The notes under the pieces are model-generated. The model was not told the origin of the DNA. It ran no database searches and saw nothing but the letters and a program-made list of their open reading frames with translations. This document shows, piece after piece, positions 1-8,765 of a DNA stretch of 64,000 nucleotides. Positions within the stretch are counted from its first letter, which is position 1, and each line of letters opens with the position of its first letter. A program made the translations under genes and the position numbers. Source of the DNA: Amycolatopsis albispora (lineage in GTDB: Bacteria > Actinomycetota > Actinomycetes > Mycobacteriales > Pseudonocardiaceae); the NCBI RefSeq assembly GCF_003312875.1, contig NZ_CP015163.1, positions 1,550,001-1,614,000 on the forward strand. The letters are read 5' to 3'.

Positions 1-1
1 C

Positions 2-1159
2 GTGCGCAACGAAAGTCCTGTGGCGCAGCAGGGTGCGGTGTCACTGGCGCTGCCCGCCGGGTTCGAGGGTGGTGAGGCGCAGCCGTACGAACTCGAGGCC
101 GGGGCCACGAAGCAGGTGAATTTCCCCGTCCGGAACACGGACGCGACGCTTCCGTCGGGAAAGGACTTCCCGTATCAGCTGGTCACCTCGCAGGGTGTCA
201 CCACGGCCGCGCTGGAAGTGGTGCCGTCTACGGTGATTCCGCAGGCGCAGGCGGTGCCCGCGATCGACGGCAGCGCGGGCGCGGGGGAGTATCCCGGTGC
301 TGTGCTGGACATCTCGGCGCGCTGGGAGGGTGACGACTGCGCTTCGGCGGCCGACTGCTCCGGGGCAGCCCGGTTGTCCTGGCACGACGACACGCTTTAT
401 GCACTGGTCGAGGTGACCGACGACGTGGTTGGCACGAAGCTGTCCACCGCGGACTGCAAGCGGCACTGGCGCACCGACGCGGTCGAGCTGACCTTCGACC
501 CGAGGGGCAAGTCGGAAAACACCTCCAGCACCTACAAACTGGCCGTGCTTCCGTCCACAGCGGACGGTGGGCCGTGCGCGTTCCGGGACGCCGACAACGC
601 CCAGGGGCCCGCGCCCGGCGTGCGCGTCGCGGCGCAGCCACGCGAAGGCGGGTACACCGTCGAAGTGGCGGTGCCGATGGAACGGCTGCCGGGCGCGGTC
701 GATCCGGCGGCGCTGGGGCTGAACGTGCTGGTCTACGACTCGGACACACAGGACAAAACCGGGCAGACGCGGATCGGCTGGTCGACCTGGGGCGGGGTGC
801 AGGGGGACCCGTACCGCTGGGGCCGCGCGACCGTGGCTGGCTACAGCCCGCCGCCGGGGCGGCCGGTGGAGCCGCCGGAGCCGGTGCTGCCGCTGGAAGC
901 GCTGGCGTCGGTGGACTCGCCGCAGACGCTGGAGCAGTCGATCCGGCTGGGCCTCCCACCCGGCGCGGCGGCCCCTGCGCGCCCGATCCACGCACGCGAT
1001 GGCTGGCTCTACTCCAGCGAAAAGGGCACCGCTTCGGTGTTCGCCGAGGACGGCCGCCACGTCGTCGAGGTGACTCCCGGCCGGACGAAGCTGCCCAGCG
1101 GTCCGGTTCTGGTTGGTTTCACCAACACCCACGGCGACACGGCGGCGGCGAAGGGGTGA
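2..1159 (+). CDS. C-terminal part of a secreted carbohydrate-binding (CBM9/DOMON-like) protein, 5' end outside window
   Basis: The reading frame is open from the window edge to TGA at 1157-1159, so at least 385 residues of a longer protein are visible. Residues ~1-75 look like the end of a NEW3/NPCBM-associated beta-sandwich. Residues ~85-280 resemble a family 9 carbohydrate-binding or DOMON domain: a 'SWHDDTLYALVEVTDD' strand, 'DAVELTFDPRG', and a closing 'GRATVAGY'. Paired cysteines (DDCASAADC) fit an exported protein. A proline-rich linker and a final ~100-residue domain follow. Such modules end large extracellular glycoside hydrolases or PIG-L-type deacetylases in actinomycetes; the catalytic part is not visible, so the enzyme class is unknown. 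The gene converges on the regulator at 1163 with only 3 bp between the stop codons. Confidence 0.6.
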   Translation: MRNESPVAQQGAVSLALPAGFEGGEAQPYELEAGATKQVNFPVRNTDATLPSGKDFPYQLVTSQGVTTAALEVVPSTVIPQAQAVPAIDGSAGAGEYPGAVLDISARWEGDDCASAADCSGAARLSWHDDTLYALVEVTDDVVGTKLSTADCKRHWRTDAVELTFDPRGKSENTSSTYKLAVLPSTADGGPCAFRDADNAQGPAPGVRVAAQPREGGYTVEVAVPMERLPGAVDPAALGLNVLVYDSDTQDKTGQTRIGWSTWGGVQGDPYRWGRATVAGYSPPPGRPVEPPEPVLPLEALASVDSPQTLEQSIRLGLPPGAAAPARPIHARDGWLYSSEKGTASVFAEDGRHVVEVTPGRTKLPSGPVLVGFTNTHGDTAAAKG

Positions 1160-1162
1160 GGT

Positions 1163-3811
1163 TCAGTCGAGGTCGGGCAGGTCGCGGAGTTGTCTGCGTG
1201 AGGTGATGCCGAGCTTCCGGAAGATGTTGCGCAGGTGCGCGTCGATCGTGCGCGGGCTCAGGTACAGGCGCGCGGCGACCTCCTTCGACGTAGCGCCCGC
1301 CGCGACCTGGCGTGCGATGTGCATTTCCTGCATGGTCAGGCGGTCGTAGGTGTGCTCGGCACGACTGCGCGCCACCTCGCCGGTGGCGCGCAGCTCGCGC
1401 GCCGCCCGGTCGGCGAACGCCTCCAGGCCCATGCCCGACAGCTGTTCGTGCGCAGCGCGCAGGTGTTCGCGCGCGTCGCGGCGGCGGCCCTCGCGGCGCA
1501 GCCACTCGCCGTAGCGGAGGTGCGCTCGTGCCAGCTCCGGGGCGGGCGCGTCGTCCGTCAGGTGCTCGATGGCCGCCCGGTACTGGTCCTCGGCATCCCC
1601 GACCAGCGCATGTGCCCCGGCCGCCATGCCCAGCGCGTAGGTGGTGCCCGCGGCTTCCGCGCGTTCCTGCAGCGACGCCAGCGCCGAGCGGGCGGCGCTG
1701 TGCTCACCACACCGCACCGCGGCCTCCACCAGCTCCGTTAGCGCGGCACCCGCGGAGAACAGGTTTCCGCCCGCCACCGCCCGCGAAGCCGCTTCGAACG
1801 CGGCCGGGTAGTCGGCGAGACCGTTGTACAGCACGGCCGCGGCCGTGTGCACGCCCTCGACCAGCTGCCCGGAACCGCGGCCAGTCGCCTCGGCGAACAG
1901 GTCGAGCGCCTCCTGGCGGCGACCGCGCATCGCCACCAGGTGCAGGCGCGGGTACAGCTGCGGCGGGTCACCGAGCGCGTCGGCGATGGCGGCTTCCTCG
2001 GCCATCACGGCCATCGCCCGCCCGAGGTCGCCGGCCAGCACCGCGGCCATCGCCACCTGGGACAGGCCGAGCCGGACGGTGATCGGCGAGCCCGTCTCCC
2101 GGCCGGTCCGCGCCAGCCAGTCCACGACCTTCGCGTGCAGGCCGAGGTCCCACAGTTCGCCCGCGAGCACGGTGGCCAGCGCGGGCACGCGCTGCCAGCC
2201 GTCGCCGGTCAGCGCCCGGCGCAGCGCGGGATAGCCTTCGCGCGGGCCGCCGGTGTTCAGCAGCACCAGTGCGTCGAGCAGATCCGGACCGCCCGAGGCC
2301 GGTGGTGCCGACCGGGCCGCGTCGAGCACCCGTTCCTGCACCCCGGCGGCCCTGGCCACGACGAGCGCCATTTCCAGTGCGGCCACGAAGCATTCGCGGG
2401 CGCGCTCCGGATCGACGGTGGCCAGCCGCTGACCCGCGCGGAGGATCAGGTCCGGGGCCTGGTCCGCGCCGGTGACAAAGGCGACCTGGCCGCGCAGGAG
2501 GTCGACCGAGGCGTGCACGCCGTCGTCCAGCGGTTCGGTGTTGATGCTGGCCAGCAGGTCCGCCGCGGCGTCGGCCGCACCCGCGTCGAGCGTGGCCCGC
2601 GCGGCGGCGATGGTGCGCTCGGTCTGCTTGCCGGGATCCAGCGTCAGCGCCGCCGCGCGTTCGAGGAAGGCCGCGGCCGCCGCCACGCCCCCGCGTGCCT
2701 GCGCCCGCGAAGCCGACGACTCCAGTTCGGCCGCGACCCGCTCGTCCGGTCCCGTGGTGGCCTGGGCGCGGTGCCACGCCCGCCGGTCCGGCGCGGTGGC
2801 CGGGTCGGTGGCTTCGGCGAGCGCCCGGTGCGCGGCGCGGCGTCGTTCCGGTTCGGCGGCGCGGTAGCCGGCCGAGCGCGCCAGCGGGTGGCAGAAGCGC
2901 ACGCGGGTGCCGAAGGTCACCAGCCCGGAGGCTTCGGCGGCGGCGCTCGCGGCTTCGAGGCCCAGCTCACGCGCGGCTGTCCACAGTAGACTCGGGTCTC
3001 CGGTGGGGTCGGCGCTCGCGAGGATGAGCAGCGCGCGGGCCGGTTCGGGGAGTGCGGCCAGCCGCTGCTGGAAGCTGCGCTCGATCCGGCTCGCCACCGG
3101 TGACGGGGTCGGCGGCGCGTAACCACCGGCCTTCGGCAGTTCGATCAGGGCCAGCGGGTTTCCGCGTGCCTCGGCGAGCACGCGGTCGCGCACGCGTTCG
3201 TCCAGCGTCACGGCCTTCTCTTCGGCGAGCAACGCCCGCGCGTCCGCGTCACCGAGGCCACCGACGGTCAGCGTGGGCAGCTCGTCGAGCCAGCGGGCGC
3301 CCTCGTCGCGGGCCGCGAACACGATCGCGATCGGCTCGGCGGTGATGCGCCTGGCCAGGAAGGTCAGCGCTCGTGCCGACGCGGTGTCCAGCCAGTGCGC
3401 GTCGTCGACCAGGCACAGCAGCGGGCGTTCCGCCGCGGCCGCCGCGAGCAGGGCGAGCGTGGCGAGGCCGATGCGGAACGGGTCCGGCGCGCCGTCGGCT
3501 AGACCGAACGCCACCCGCAGCGAATCGCGGTACGGCGCGGAAAGCCCGTCGAGGTGCGGCAGCACCGGCAGGCACAGCTGGTGCAGTGCGGCGAACGCCA
3601 GTTCGCCCTCGAACTCCGAGCCGGACGCCCGGATGACCTGGAACCGTTCGGCCGCCGTGCCTTCGAGGTGATCGAGCAGCGTGCTCTTGCCGATTCCCGG
3701 TTCGCCGCGGAGCACGAGCATGCCGCCGTCACCACGACCGGCGGCGGAGATCAGCGCGTCGAGGCGGCCGATCTCGTCCCGCCTGCCGACGAGCGAACGC
3801 GAGCTGGGCAT
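1163..3811 (-). CDS. LuxR-family transcriptional regulator of the large ATP-binding (LAL) class
   Basis: About 882 residues. The N-terminus has an AAA/NACHT-like NTPase with Walker A GEPGIGKST (residues ~36-44) and a Walker B-like LLCLVDDAHWLD (~125). A long alpha-helical TPR-like middle follows, with a C-terminal LuxR helix-turn-helix (LTMQEMHIARQVAAG...SKEVAARLYLSPRTIDAHL). This is the standard LAL layout and usual length. The ligand is unknown. I chose the ATG at 3811 because the protein starts as family members do (MPSSRSLVGRRDEI); a GTG at 3835 is also in frame. The gene is divergent from the NmrA-like gene at 3902, with 90 bp between starts, so that gene is a plausible target. Confidence 0.9.
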   Translation of the reverse strand: MPSSRSLVGRRDEIGRLDALISAAGRGDGGMLVLRGEPGIGKSTLLDHLEGTAAERFQVIRASGSEFEGELAFAALHQLCLPVLPHLDGLSAPYRDSLRVAFGLADGAPDPFRIGLATLALLAAAAAERPLLCLVDDAHWLDTASARALTFLARRITAEPIAIVFAARDEGARWLDELPTLTVGGLGDADARALLAEEKAVTLDERVRDRVLAEARGNPLALIELPKAGGYAPPTPSPVASRIERSFQQRLAALPEPARALLILASADPTGDPSLLWTAARELGLEAASAAAEASGLVTFGTRVRFCHPLARSAGYRAAEPERRRAAHRALAEATDPATAPDRRAWHRAQATTGPDERVAAELESSASRAQARGGVAAAAAFLERAAALTLDPGKQTERTIAAARATLDAGAADAAADLLASINTEPLDDGVHASVDLLRGQVAFVTGADQAPDLILRAGQRLATVDPERARECFVAALEMALVVARAAGVQERVLDAARSAPPASGGPDLLDALVLLNTGGPREGYPALRRALTGDGWQRVPALATVLAGELWDLGLHAKVVDWLARTGRETGSPITVRLGLSQVAMAAVLAGDLGRAMAVMAEEAAIADALGDPPQLYPRLHLVAMRGRRQEALDLFAEATGRGSGQLVEGVHTAAAVLYNGLADYPAAFEAASRAVAGGNLFSAGAALTELVEAAVRCGEHSAARSALASLQERAEAAGTTYALGMAAGAHALVGDAEDQYRAAIEHLTDDAPAPELARAHLRYGEWLRREGRRRDAREHLRAAHEQLSGMGLEAFADRAARELRATGEVARSRAEHTYDRLTMQEMHIARQVAAGATSKEVAARLYLSPRTIDAHLRNIFRKLGITSRRQLRDLPDLD

Positions 3812-3901
3812 GGTCGGCACCCTATCCACCGGCACCTACCGACACCGATTAGGCGATTGTCACCGACGCGAACACCGGCGCCCTGCCGCGATCGTGGTGG
3901 C

Positions 3902-4747
3902 ATGAACGTATTAGTGACCGGCGCGACCGGCACCATCGGCTCCACCCTCGTCCCCGCGCTGCGGGCCCGCGGCGTCACCGTCCGAGCGATGATCCGCAAC
4001 CCCGACCGGCCGGTGCCCGGCGTCGAGAACGTCGTCGCCGACCTCCAGGACCCGGCGTCCGTCGCGGCCGCGCTGAAGGGCGTGGACGCGGCGTTCCTCA
4101 ACAGCCCGTCGGCACCCGACGCCGCCGCGATCCAGATCCGGTTCGCCAACCTCGCGCGGGACGCGGGCGTGCCCCGGCTCGTGCTGCTTTCCCAGTACGC
4201 GGCCCGCGTCGACTCCCCGGTGCGGTTCCTCCGCTGGCACGCCCAGGTCGAGGCACACGTGCGGGAGCTCGGCTTCGAGCACACCGTGCTGCGCCCGAAC
4301 CTCTACCTCCAGGCGCTGCTCGCCTTCGCCGGGACCATCGCGCAGGGCTGGTTCGCCGCGCCCATCGGCGACGCCGCGGTCAGCGCCATCGACACCAGGG
4401 ACATCGCGGACGCCGCCGCGGCGGTGCTGACCGGCGACGGGCACGGCGGCCGCACCTACACGCTGACCGGCCCGCACGCGATCACGCACACCGAGATCGC
4501 CGACGCGCTGTCGGTGGCCACCGGGCGGGCCATCGCGTTCCGGGACGTGCCCGCCGGGCAGTTCGCCGCCGCGTTGTCCGGCCTCCTGCCGCCGTGGCAG
4601 GTCGACGGGCTGGTCGAGGACTACGCCCACTACGCCAGGGGTGAAGCCGCCGAGGTGCACACCTCCGTTGCCGACCTGACCGGGCGCCCGGCGCGCGCGG
4701 TCACGGCGTTCGCCCGCGACCACGCCACCGCGTTCATCCCGGCATAG
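3902..4747 (+). CDS. NmrA/SDR-type NAD(P)-binding protein
   Basis: 281 residues of an atypical extended SDR (NmrA/HSCARG-like). It opens with the dinucleotide-binding motif GATGTIGS (residues 7-14), followed by MIRNPDRP at the end of beta-2, which favours NADP(H). The family includes quinone/azo reductase-like enzymes and redox sensors that bind but do not turn over the nucleotide; the sequence does not decide between them. ATG at 3902 is the first start giving the Rossmann N-terminus. The gene stands alone, transcribed away from the LAL regulator, which may control it. Confidence 0.85.
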   Translation: MNVLVTGATGTIGSTLVPALRARGVTVRAMIRNPDRPVPGVENVVADLQDPASVAAALKGVDAAFLNSPSAPDAAAIQIRFANLARDAGVPRLVLLSQYAARVDSPVRFLRWHAQVEAHVRELGFEHTVLRPNLYLQALLAFAGTIAQGWFAAPIGDAAVSAIDTRDIADAAAAVLTGDGHGGRTYTLTGPHAITHTEIADALSVATGRAIAFRDVPAGQFAAALSGLLPPWQVDGLVEDYAHYARGEAAEVHTSVADLTGRPARAVTAFARDHATAFIPA

Positions 4748-4776
4748 CCCCGGCTGCGGCGCGCTACCGTGCGGTC

Positions 4777-5295
4777 ATGGCGTTGTCGTGGCGGGCAGTC
4801 CTCATCGCGGCGCTGGCGGCCGGGGTGGTGGTGGCCGGAGCCGCCGTGCTGGACGAGGCGCTGGAGACCCCGCCCGCGTTCTGCCCGGACGACGTGGACT
4901 CCGACGAGCCGGAGGACGTGTCGTCCCTGAGCGCGCCGCCGCGGAGCGGGGTGGCGTTGTTCGACGTCGCCGGGAACGGTGACATGACCGACCGCGGCGA
5001 CCAGCTCGACGGCCGCCTGCCGAACACCTTCACCAGGGACGCGCTGATCTGCCAGTACCAGCGGGAAAGCGACGAGGAACTCGGGTCCTGCGGTCTGTCG
5101 ACCAAGCTGCTGGCCACCCGGTACGCCTACAAGGTCTACGAATTCTCGTCGAAGCGGCTGCTGGGGGAGTTCGAGCTGCTCGGGCACGGCCGCTGCCCGA
5201 CGGGCATCCGCGAACTCCCGGCGGGCTCGTCAAGCCTCAACGCCGATCCCGACTACCCGGCACTGGTCGAGCGCCTGGTTCCGCTATTGACCTAA
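4777..5295 (+). CDS. Hypothetical protein with an N-terminal membrane/signal segment
   Basis: 172 residues. Residues ~6-25 (VLIAALAAGVVVAGAAVLD) form one hydrophobic segment after a short positive N-terminus, so the protein is probably exported or membrane-anchored. The rest is acidic (DDVDSDEPEDVSS) with four cysteines (PAFCPDD, ALICQY, GSCGL, GRCPT) that could form disulfides outside the cell. I do not recognise the family. It lies 29 bp after the NmrA-like gene on the same strand. Codon use is typical of the window, which supports a real gene. Confidence 0.6.
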   Translation: MALSWRAVLIAALAAGVVVAGAAVLDEALETPPAFCPDDVDSDEPEDVSSLSAPPRSGVALFDVAGNGDMTDRGDQLDGRLPNTFTRDALICQYQRESDEELGSCGLSTKLLATRYAYKVYEFSSKRLLGEFELLGHGRCPTGIRELPAGSSSLNADPDYPALVERLVPLLT

Positions 5296-5315
5296 CAATT
5301 GAAGTTTTGTACGGT
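5287..5315 (+). promoter_or_regulatory. Housekeeping-type promoter of the GntR gene, probably leaderless
   Basis: TTGACC (5287-5292), 17 bp, then TACGGT (5310-5315) matches a primary sigma factor promoter. Transcription would start about 6-7 bp downstream, at or next to the ATG at 5322, so the mRNA is probably leaderless. No ribosome binding site is visible. The spacer is unusually AT-rich and contains ACAA-N8-TTGT, a possible autoregulatory site. The promoter overlaps the stop codon of the preceding gene (TAA 5293-5295). Confidence 0.5.
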
Positions 5316-5321
5316 CCAAGC

Positions 5322-6032
5322 ATGCCGACCCTGCACGAGACCATCCGGCGGGAGTTCGAGGACCAGATCCACGCCGGCACGCTGCCGCCGGGAACGCGGC
5401 TGCCGACCGAGATGGAACTCTGCGAGCGGTACGGGGTCAGCCGCGCGACCGCGCAGCGGGTGCTCAACGACCTCGCCGACGCCGGGCTCGCCGTGCGCCG
5501 CCGTCGTCAGGGGACCTTCGTCGCCGATGTGCGGCAGCAGGTCAACCTGCTCAGCTTCGTGTCGCCGGACCGGCTGGCGAAGGGGGTGCCGGGGCGGCAC
5601 GAGGTGATCTCGGCGCGGATCGTGCGCGCGGCCGACGCCGTGGTGACGCTGCCCGGCGCCGCCGACGACACCGCGGTGGTGGAACTGGTGCGCCGCAAGC
5701 TGGACCCGCTCGACCGGCCGCGCACCGTCGAGCGGCACGTGATCCTGTTCTCGGCCGCGCCCGAGCTGTTGACCGAGGACCTCGCGGAGTTCGTCTCGCT
5801 GCCCTATCTCCGCGATCGGGGGGTGCCGATCGACCGCGTGCGGATCTACCTGGACCCGGTGGTGCTCGACGAGCACGACGCCGGGCTGCTCGGCAGCGAG
5901 CCGGGCACGCCCGCACTGCGCCGGCGCCGGGAACTGCGTGCGGACGACGGGAACGTGATCGAGGTGGTCACGGTACTGGTCCGGCCGGGCAGCGTGGAGT
6001 TCTTCGTGGAACTGCCCGCGCCCTCGGCTTGA
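5322..6032 (+). CDS. GntR/HutC-family transcriptional regulator with UTRA domain
   Basis: 236 residues. A winged helix-turn-helix (residues ~1-70, with PPGTRLPTEMELCERYGVSRATAQRVL) is followed by a UTRA-like effector domain (~85-235), the HutC arrangement that binds small catabolic effectors. ATG 5322 begins MPTLHETIRREFEDQI; an upstream in-frame TTG at 5307 lies inside the promoter and is unlikely. The gene is followed after 26 bp by a DadA-like oxidase, so it probably controls that enzyme and responds to its substrate. Confidence 0.88.
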   Translation: MPTLHETIRREFEDQIHAGTLPPGTRLPTEMELCERYGVSRATAQRVLNDLADAGLAVRRRRQGTFVADVRQQVNLLSFVSPDRLAKGVPGRHEVISARIVRAADAVVTLPGAADDTAVVELVRRKLDPLDRPRTVERHVILFSAAPELLTEDLAEFVSLPYLRDRGVPIDRVRIYLDPVVLDEHDAGLLGSEPGTPALRRRRELRADDGNVIEVVTVLVRPGSVEFFVELPAPSA

Positions 6033-6058
6033 CCGCCGATCGAAGGGAGTGCACGCCG

Positions 6059-7204
6059 ATGAAGGTCATCGTGGTGGGTGCCGGAGTGCTCGGCATCAGC
6101 GTCGCGCGATCACTGGCGCGGGCCGGGGCGGAGGTCCTCATCCTGGACCGCACCGGCCCGGGCGCCGGAACGAGTTCGACCACCTTCGCGTGGACGAACG
6201 CGAACCGCAAGCCCGACCCGGACTACTACCGGATCACTCTCGCGGGCATGGCCGAACACCGGGAACTCGCCGCGGAGCTGCCCGGCGAGCAGGCCTACTT
6301 TCCCAGTGGTGGCCTGCAGTTCGCCGACGCCGAGACCGAGCCGTGGCTGACGGCGAACGTGGAACGCTTGCAGGGCCTGGGATATCCGGCACGCTGGATC
6401 GACCGTGACGAAGCTTCGGCGCTGGCGGGCGGGATCCGGATCCCCGCGCGCACCACGGTCATCGCGCACTTCCCGGCGGAAGGCTACGTGCGGCCGGACC
6501 GGTTCGTGCAGAACCTGCTGGCCGACGCCGTCCGGCACGGCGCGGCGCTGTCCACCGGCACGGTCGTGTCCATATCAGACGGTCATCGGGCGCGCGTCGA
6601 GCTGGCCGGGGGAGAGGTGCACACCGCCGACCGCGTGGTGCTGGCGACCGGGCGGTGGACCGGTGAACTGGCCGCCGCGTCCGGTTTCGACGTGCCGATG
6701 GTGTCCAATGTGGAGCGTGGGTCCCCGGTCATCGGGTTGCTGGGTTATGTCCGCTCGCCGCTGGACCTGCGGTGCGTGCTGCACACACCGGGGCTGAACC
6801 TGCGGCCCGGTGCGGGTGCGCCCGCGGTCGTGCAGGCACTGGACGTGAATCCCGGTGTCGATCCGGCGAGACCGCCCGGCCCCGGCAGCGACCAGGCGGC
6901 GACGATCGCCGCGCGCCTGGCCGCGCTGCTGCCCGATCCCGGCGAGGTGCCGGAGATCGAGCTGCGAGTCGGCTTCCGCTCGCTGCCCGCGGACGGCAAC
7001 CCGATCACCGGCTACCTGGGCGAGCGGATCTACTGCGTGGTCTCCCACGGCGGCATCACGCTCGCGCCGCTGCTCGGCAGGCTCGTCGCGGCCGAAGTCG
7101 CCGGGGATCAGCGAGAAGAACTGCTCGAGCCGTTCCGGCCGGGGCGTTTCGCGGGTCAGGCCGTCCCGGCGCCGGCACGCCCGGCGAAGCTGGGGGAGCA
7201 ATAG
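6059..7204 (+). CDS. FAD-dependent amino-acid oxidase/dehydrogenase (DadA/DAO family)
   Basis: 381 residues. The N-terminal FAD-binding motif is VVGAGVLGISVARSLARAGAEVLILDR (residues 4-30). The C-terminus ends in the family's second flavin-contacting region (SLPADGNPITGYLGERIYCVVSHGGITLAPLLGRLVA). The family oxidises D-amino acids, glycine, sarcosine or related amines to imines; the exact substrate is not readable. ATG 6059 is preceded by GAAGGGAG at good spacing. It forms a two-gene unit with the GntR regulator and converges on the alcohol dehydrogenase with 4 bp between stops. Confidence 0.85.
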   Translation: MKVIVVGAGVLGISVARSLARAGAEVLILDRTGPGAGTSSTTFAWTNANRKPDPDYYRITLAGMAEHRELAAELPGEQAYFPSGGLQFADAETEPWLTANVERLQGLGYPARWIDRDEASALAGGIRIPARTTVIAHFPAEGYVRPDRFVQNLLADAVRHGAALSTGTVVSISDGHRARVELAGGEVHTADRVVLATGRWTGELAAASGFDVPMVSNVERGSPVIGLLGYVRSPLDLRCVLHTPGLNLRPGAGAPAVVQALDVNPGVDPARPPGPGSDQAATIAARLAALLPDPGEVPEIELRVGFRSLPADGNPITGYLGERIYCVVSHGGITLAPLLGRLVAAEVAGDQREELLEPFRPGRFAGQAVPAPARPAKLGEQ

Positions 7205-7208
7205 GGCG

Positions 7209-8384
7209 TCAGGCGACGTCCAGCACGGTTTTCAGCCAGCCCTCTTCGCGGCGGTCGAAGGTGCGGTACGCCTCGATCGCGTCCGTGGGCTCCGCGTGCT
7301 GCGTGATGAACGCGGTGGGCTCGAACCCGCCGGTGGCCACCATGCTCATCAGCTTCGGCAGGTACCGCCGGTGGTTGCAGTTTCCCATGTGGACGGTCAG
7401 GTTCTTGTTCATCGCCTCGCCGAAGGGGAAGCGGTCGAACCCCGGCGGGTAGACACCGATCACGCCGATGGTGCCCGCCTTCGCCACCGCCTGCACCGCC
7501 CAGCGGATCGCCTGGCTGGGGGCGCTTCCCGGCACCCACTGGTCACCGGAGGCGGCCGTTTCCGGGGCCGCTTCGGCGCGTTCGGCTTCGAAGTCCGCGG
7601 TCGAGGACGCCGGTTGCTCGGCGTCCACCCCGACCGCTTCGATCACCCGGTCCACGCCGATGCCCCCGGTCAGCTCCCGCACCACGGCCACCGGGTCCTC
7701 CCGGTTGAAGTCCACCACCTCGGCGTTCTGCCGCCGCGCCGCGTCCAGCCGCGACGGCACGCCGTCCACGGCGAACACCCGCCCGGCGCCCTGACGCTTG
7801 GCCGACGCGATGGCGAACTGGCCGACCACGCCCGCGCCGAGCACCAGCACGCTGTCCCCGGTGCCGACCTCGGCGAGCCTGCCGCCGAACCACGCGGTGG
7901 GGAAGATGTCCGAGAGCAGGATGGCCTCGTCGTCGCTGACCCCGTCCGGGATGCGCACCAGCGAGGTCATCGCGAACGGCACCCTGGCGTACTCGGCCTG
8001 CAGCCCGTCCACCGGGCCGGTCGACTCGGGACCGCCGAAGAAGCAGGTCCCGCCGCCCGGGTTCGCGGTGTCGCACTGGGCGTAGTACCCGGCCCGGCAG
8101 TACGAGCAGGTGCCGCAGCCGATGGTGGACGGGATGACCACCCGCTCACCGGGCGTGAACCCGCGCACGGCCGGACCGACCTCCTCGATCACCCCGACGC
8201 CTTCGTGCCCGAGCACGGTTCCCGGCACCATGCCCGGCATCGTGCCGCGCACCAGGTGCAGGTCCGTGCCGCAGATCGCGCTGCGGGTCAGCCGGACGAT
8301 CGCGTCGCTGGGTTCGAGCACCTTCGGATCGGGTACCTCGTCCAGCCGGATGTCCCCTACTCCGTGCCATACGACGGCTTTCAT
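7209..8384 (-). CDS. Zinc-dependent alcohol/formaldehyde dehydrogenase-like MDR protein
   Basis: 391 residues of the medium-chain dehydrogenase superfamily. The catalytic zinc site is AICGTDLH plus GHEGVG. A structural zinc lobe has four cysteines (IGCGTCSYCRAGYYAQC). The nucleotide motif is VLVLGAGVVGQFA. The long variable lobe and C-terminal part resemble glutathione-independent formaldehyde dehydrogenase-like enzymes. ATG 8384 is preceded by GAGGAGG, which overlaps the end of the small upstream gene. That arrangement and a shared stress-type promoter at 8650-8674 suggest a two-gene stress operon. Confidence 0.88.
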   Translation of the reverse strand: MKAVVWHGVGDIRLDEVPDPKVLEPSDAIVRLTRSAICGTDLHLVRGTMPGMVPGTVLGHEGVGVIEEVGPAVRGFTPGERVVIPSTIGCGTCSYCRAGYYAQCDTANPGGGTCFFGGPESTGPVDGLQAEYARVPFAMTSLVRIPDGVSDDEAILLSDIFPTAWFGGRLAEVGTGDSVLVLGAGVVGQFAIASAKRQGAGRVFAVDGVPSRLDAARRQNAEVVDFNREDPVAVVRELTGGIGVDRVIEAVGVDAEQPASSTADFEAERAEAAPETAASGDQWVPGSAPSQAIRWAVQAVAKAGTIGVIGVYPPGFDRFPFGEAMNKNLTVHMGNCNHRRYLPKLMSMVATGGFEPTAFITQHAEPTDAIEAYRTFDRREEGWLKTVLDVA

Positions 8385-8397
8385 CTGCCACGCCTCC

Positions 8398-8640
8398 TCA
8401 CGCGGTGGCGGCGGTTTCCGGGTTCGCGGCGGCGAGTGCCGCCCGCAGTTCGTTCGTCTCGGCCACGGACAACTCGAGCCGGGTGGTGATCGGCCCACCC
8501 CGGCTGCCCGGCGGGCTGGTCACCTCGAGCTGTCCCGGCCGCAGCCGGATCCGCCCACCGCAGGTCAGCCCCAGCGTCACGGCGGTGTCCTCCAGGTCCT
8601 GCCGCGCCCCGAGCCGCTCACGCAACCAAGTCCAGATCAT
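8398..8640 (-). CDS. Small hypothetical protein upstream of the alcohol dehydrogenase
   Basis: 80 residues (MIWTWLRERLGARQDLEDTAVTLGLTCGG...). No recognisable family. Support is contextual. The ATG lies 10 bp downstream of a GGGTAG element, codon use is normal, and the stop lies only 13 bp before the dehydrogenase start, within its ribosome binding site. That spacing implies translational coupling. The sequence reads as a compact beta-rich protein (RIRLRPGQLEVTS...TTRLELSVAETNELRAAL). It may be a stress-induced accessory protein; the function is unknown. Confidence 0.55.
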   Translation of the reverse strand: MIWTWLRERLGARQDLEDTAVTLGLTCGGRIRLRPGQLEVTSPPGSRGGPITTRLELSVAETNELRAALAAANPETAATA

Positions 8641-8649
8641 GCGCCGGGG

Positions 8650-8674
8650 CTACCCGGTCCGAGCCGGGCAAAAC
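8650..8674 (-). promoter_or_regulatory. SigB/SigH-type stress promoter
   Basis: Read on the minus strand this is GTTT (8674-8671), 15 bp, GGGTAG (8655-8650). It matches the GNNT-N14-16-GGGTA(C/T/G) pattern known for SigB-group promoters of actinomycetes. The ATG of the 80-residue gene lies 10 bp downstream, giving a nearly leaderless transcript that should extend into the alcohol dehydrogenase. Confidence 0.55.
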
Positions 8675-8765
8675 CCGGCCCGCCGCGTGTGAACCGCGGC
8701 CCACCGGGAAGCCCGGCTTGGTCAGTGTTCTCTTTCACCGCCAAGACTCTCGGAAAGGAGTCCCC

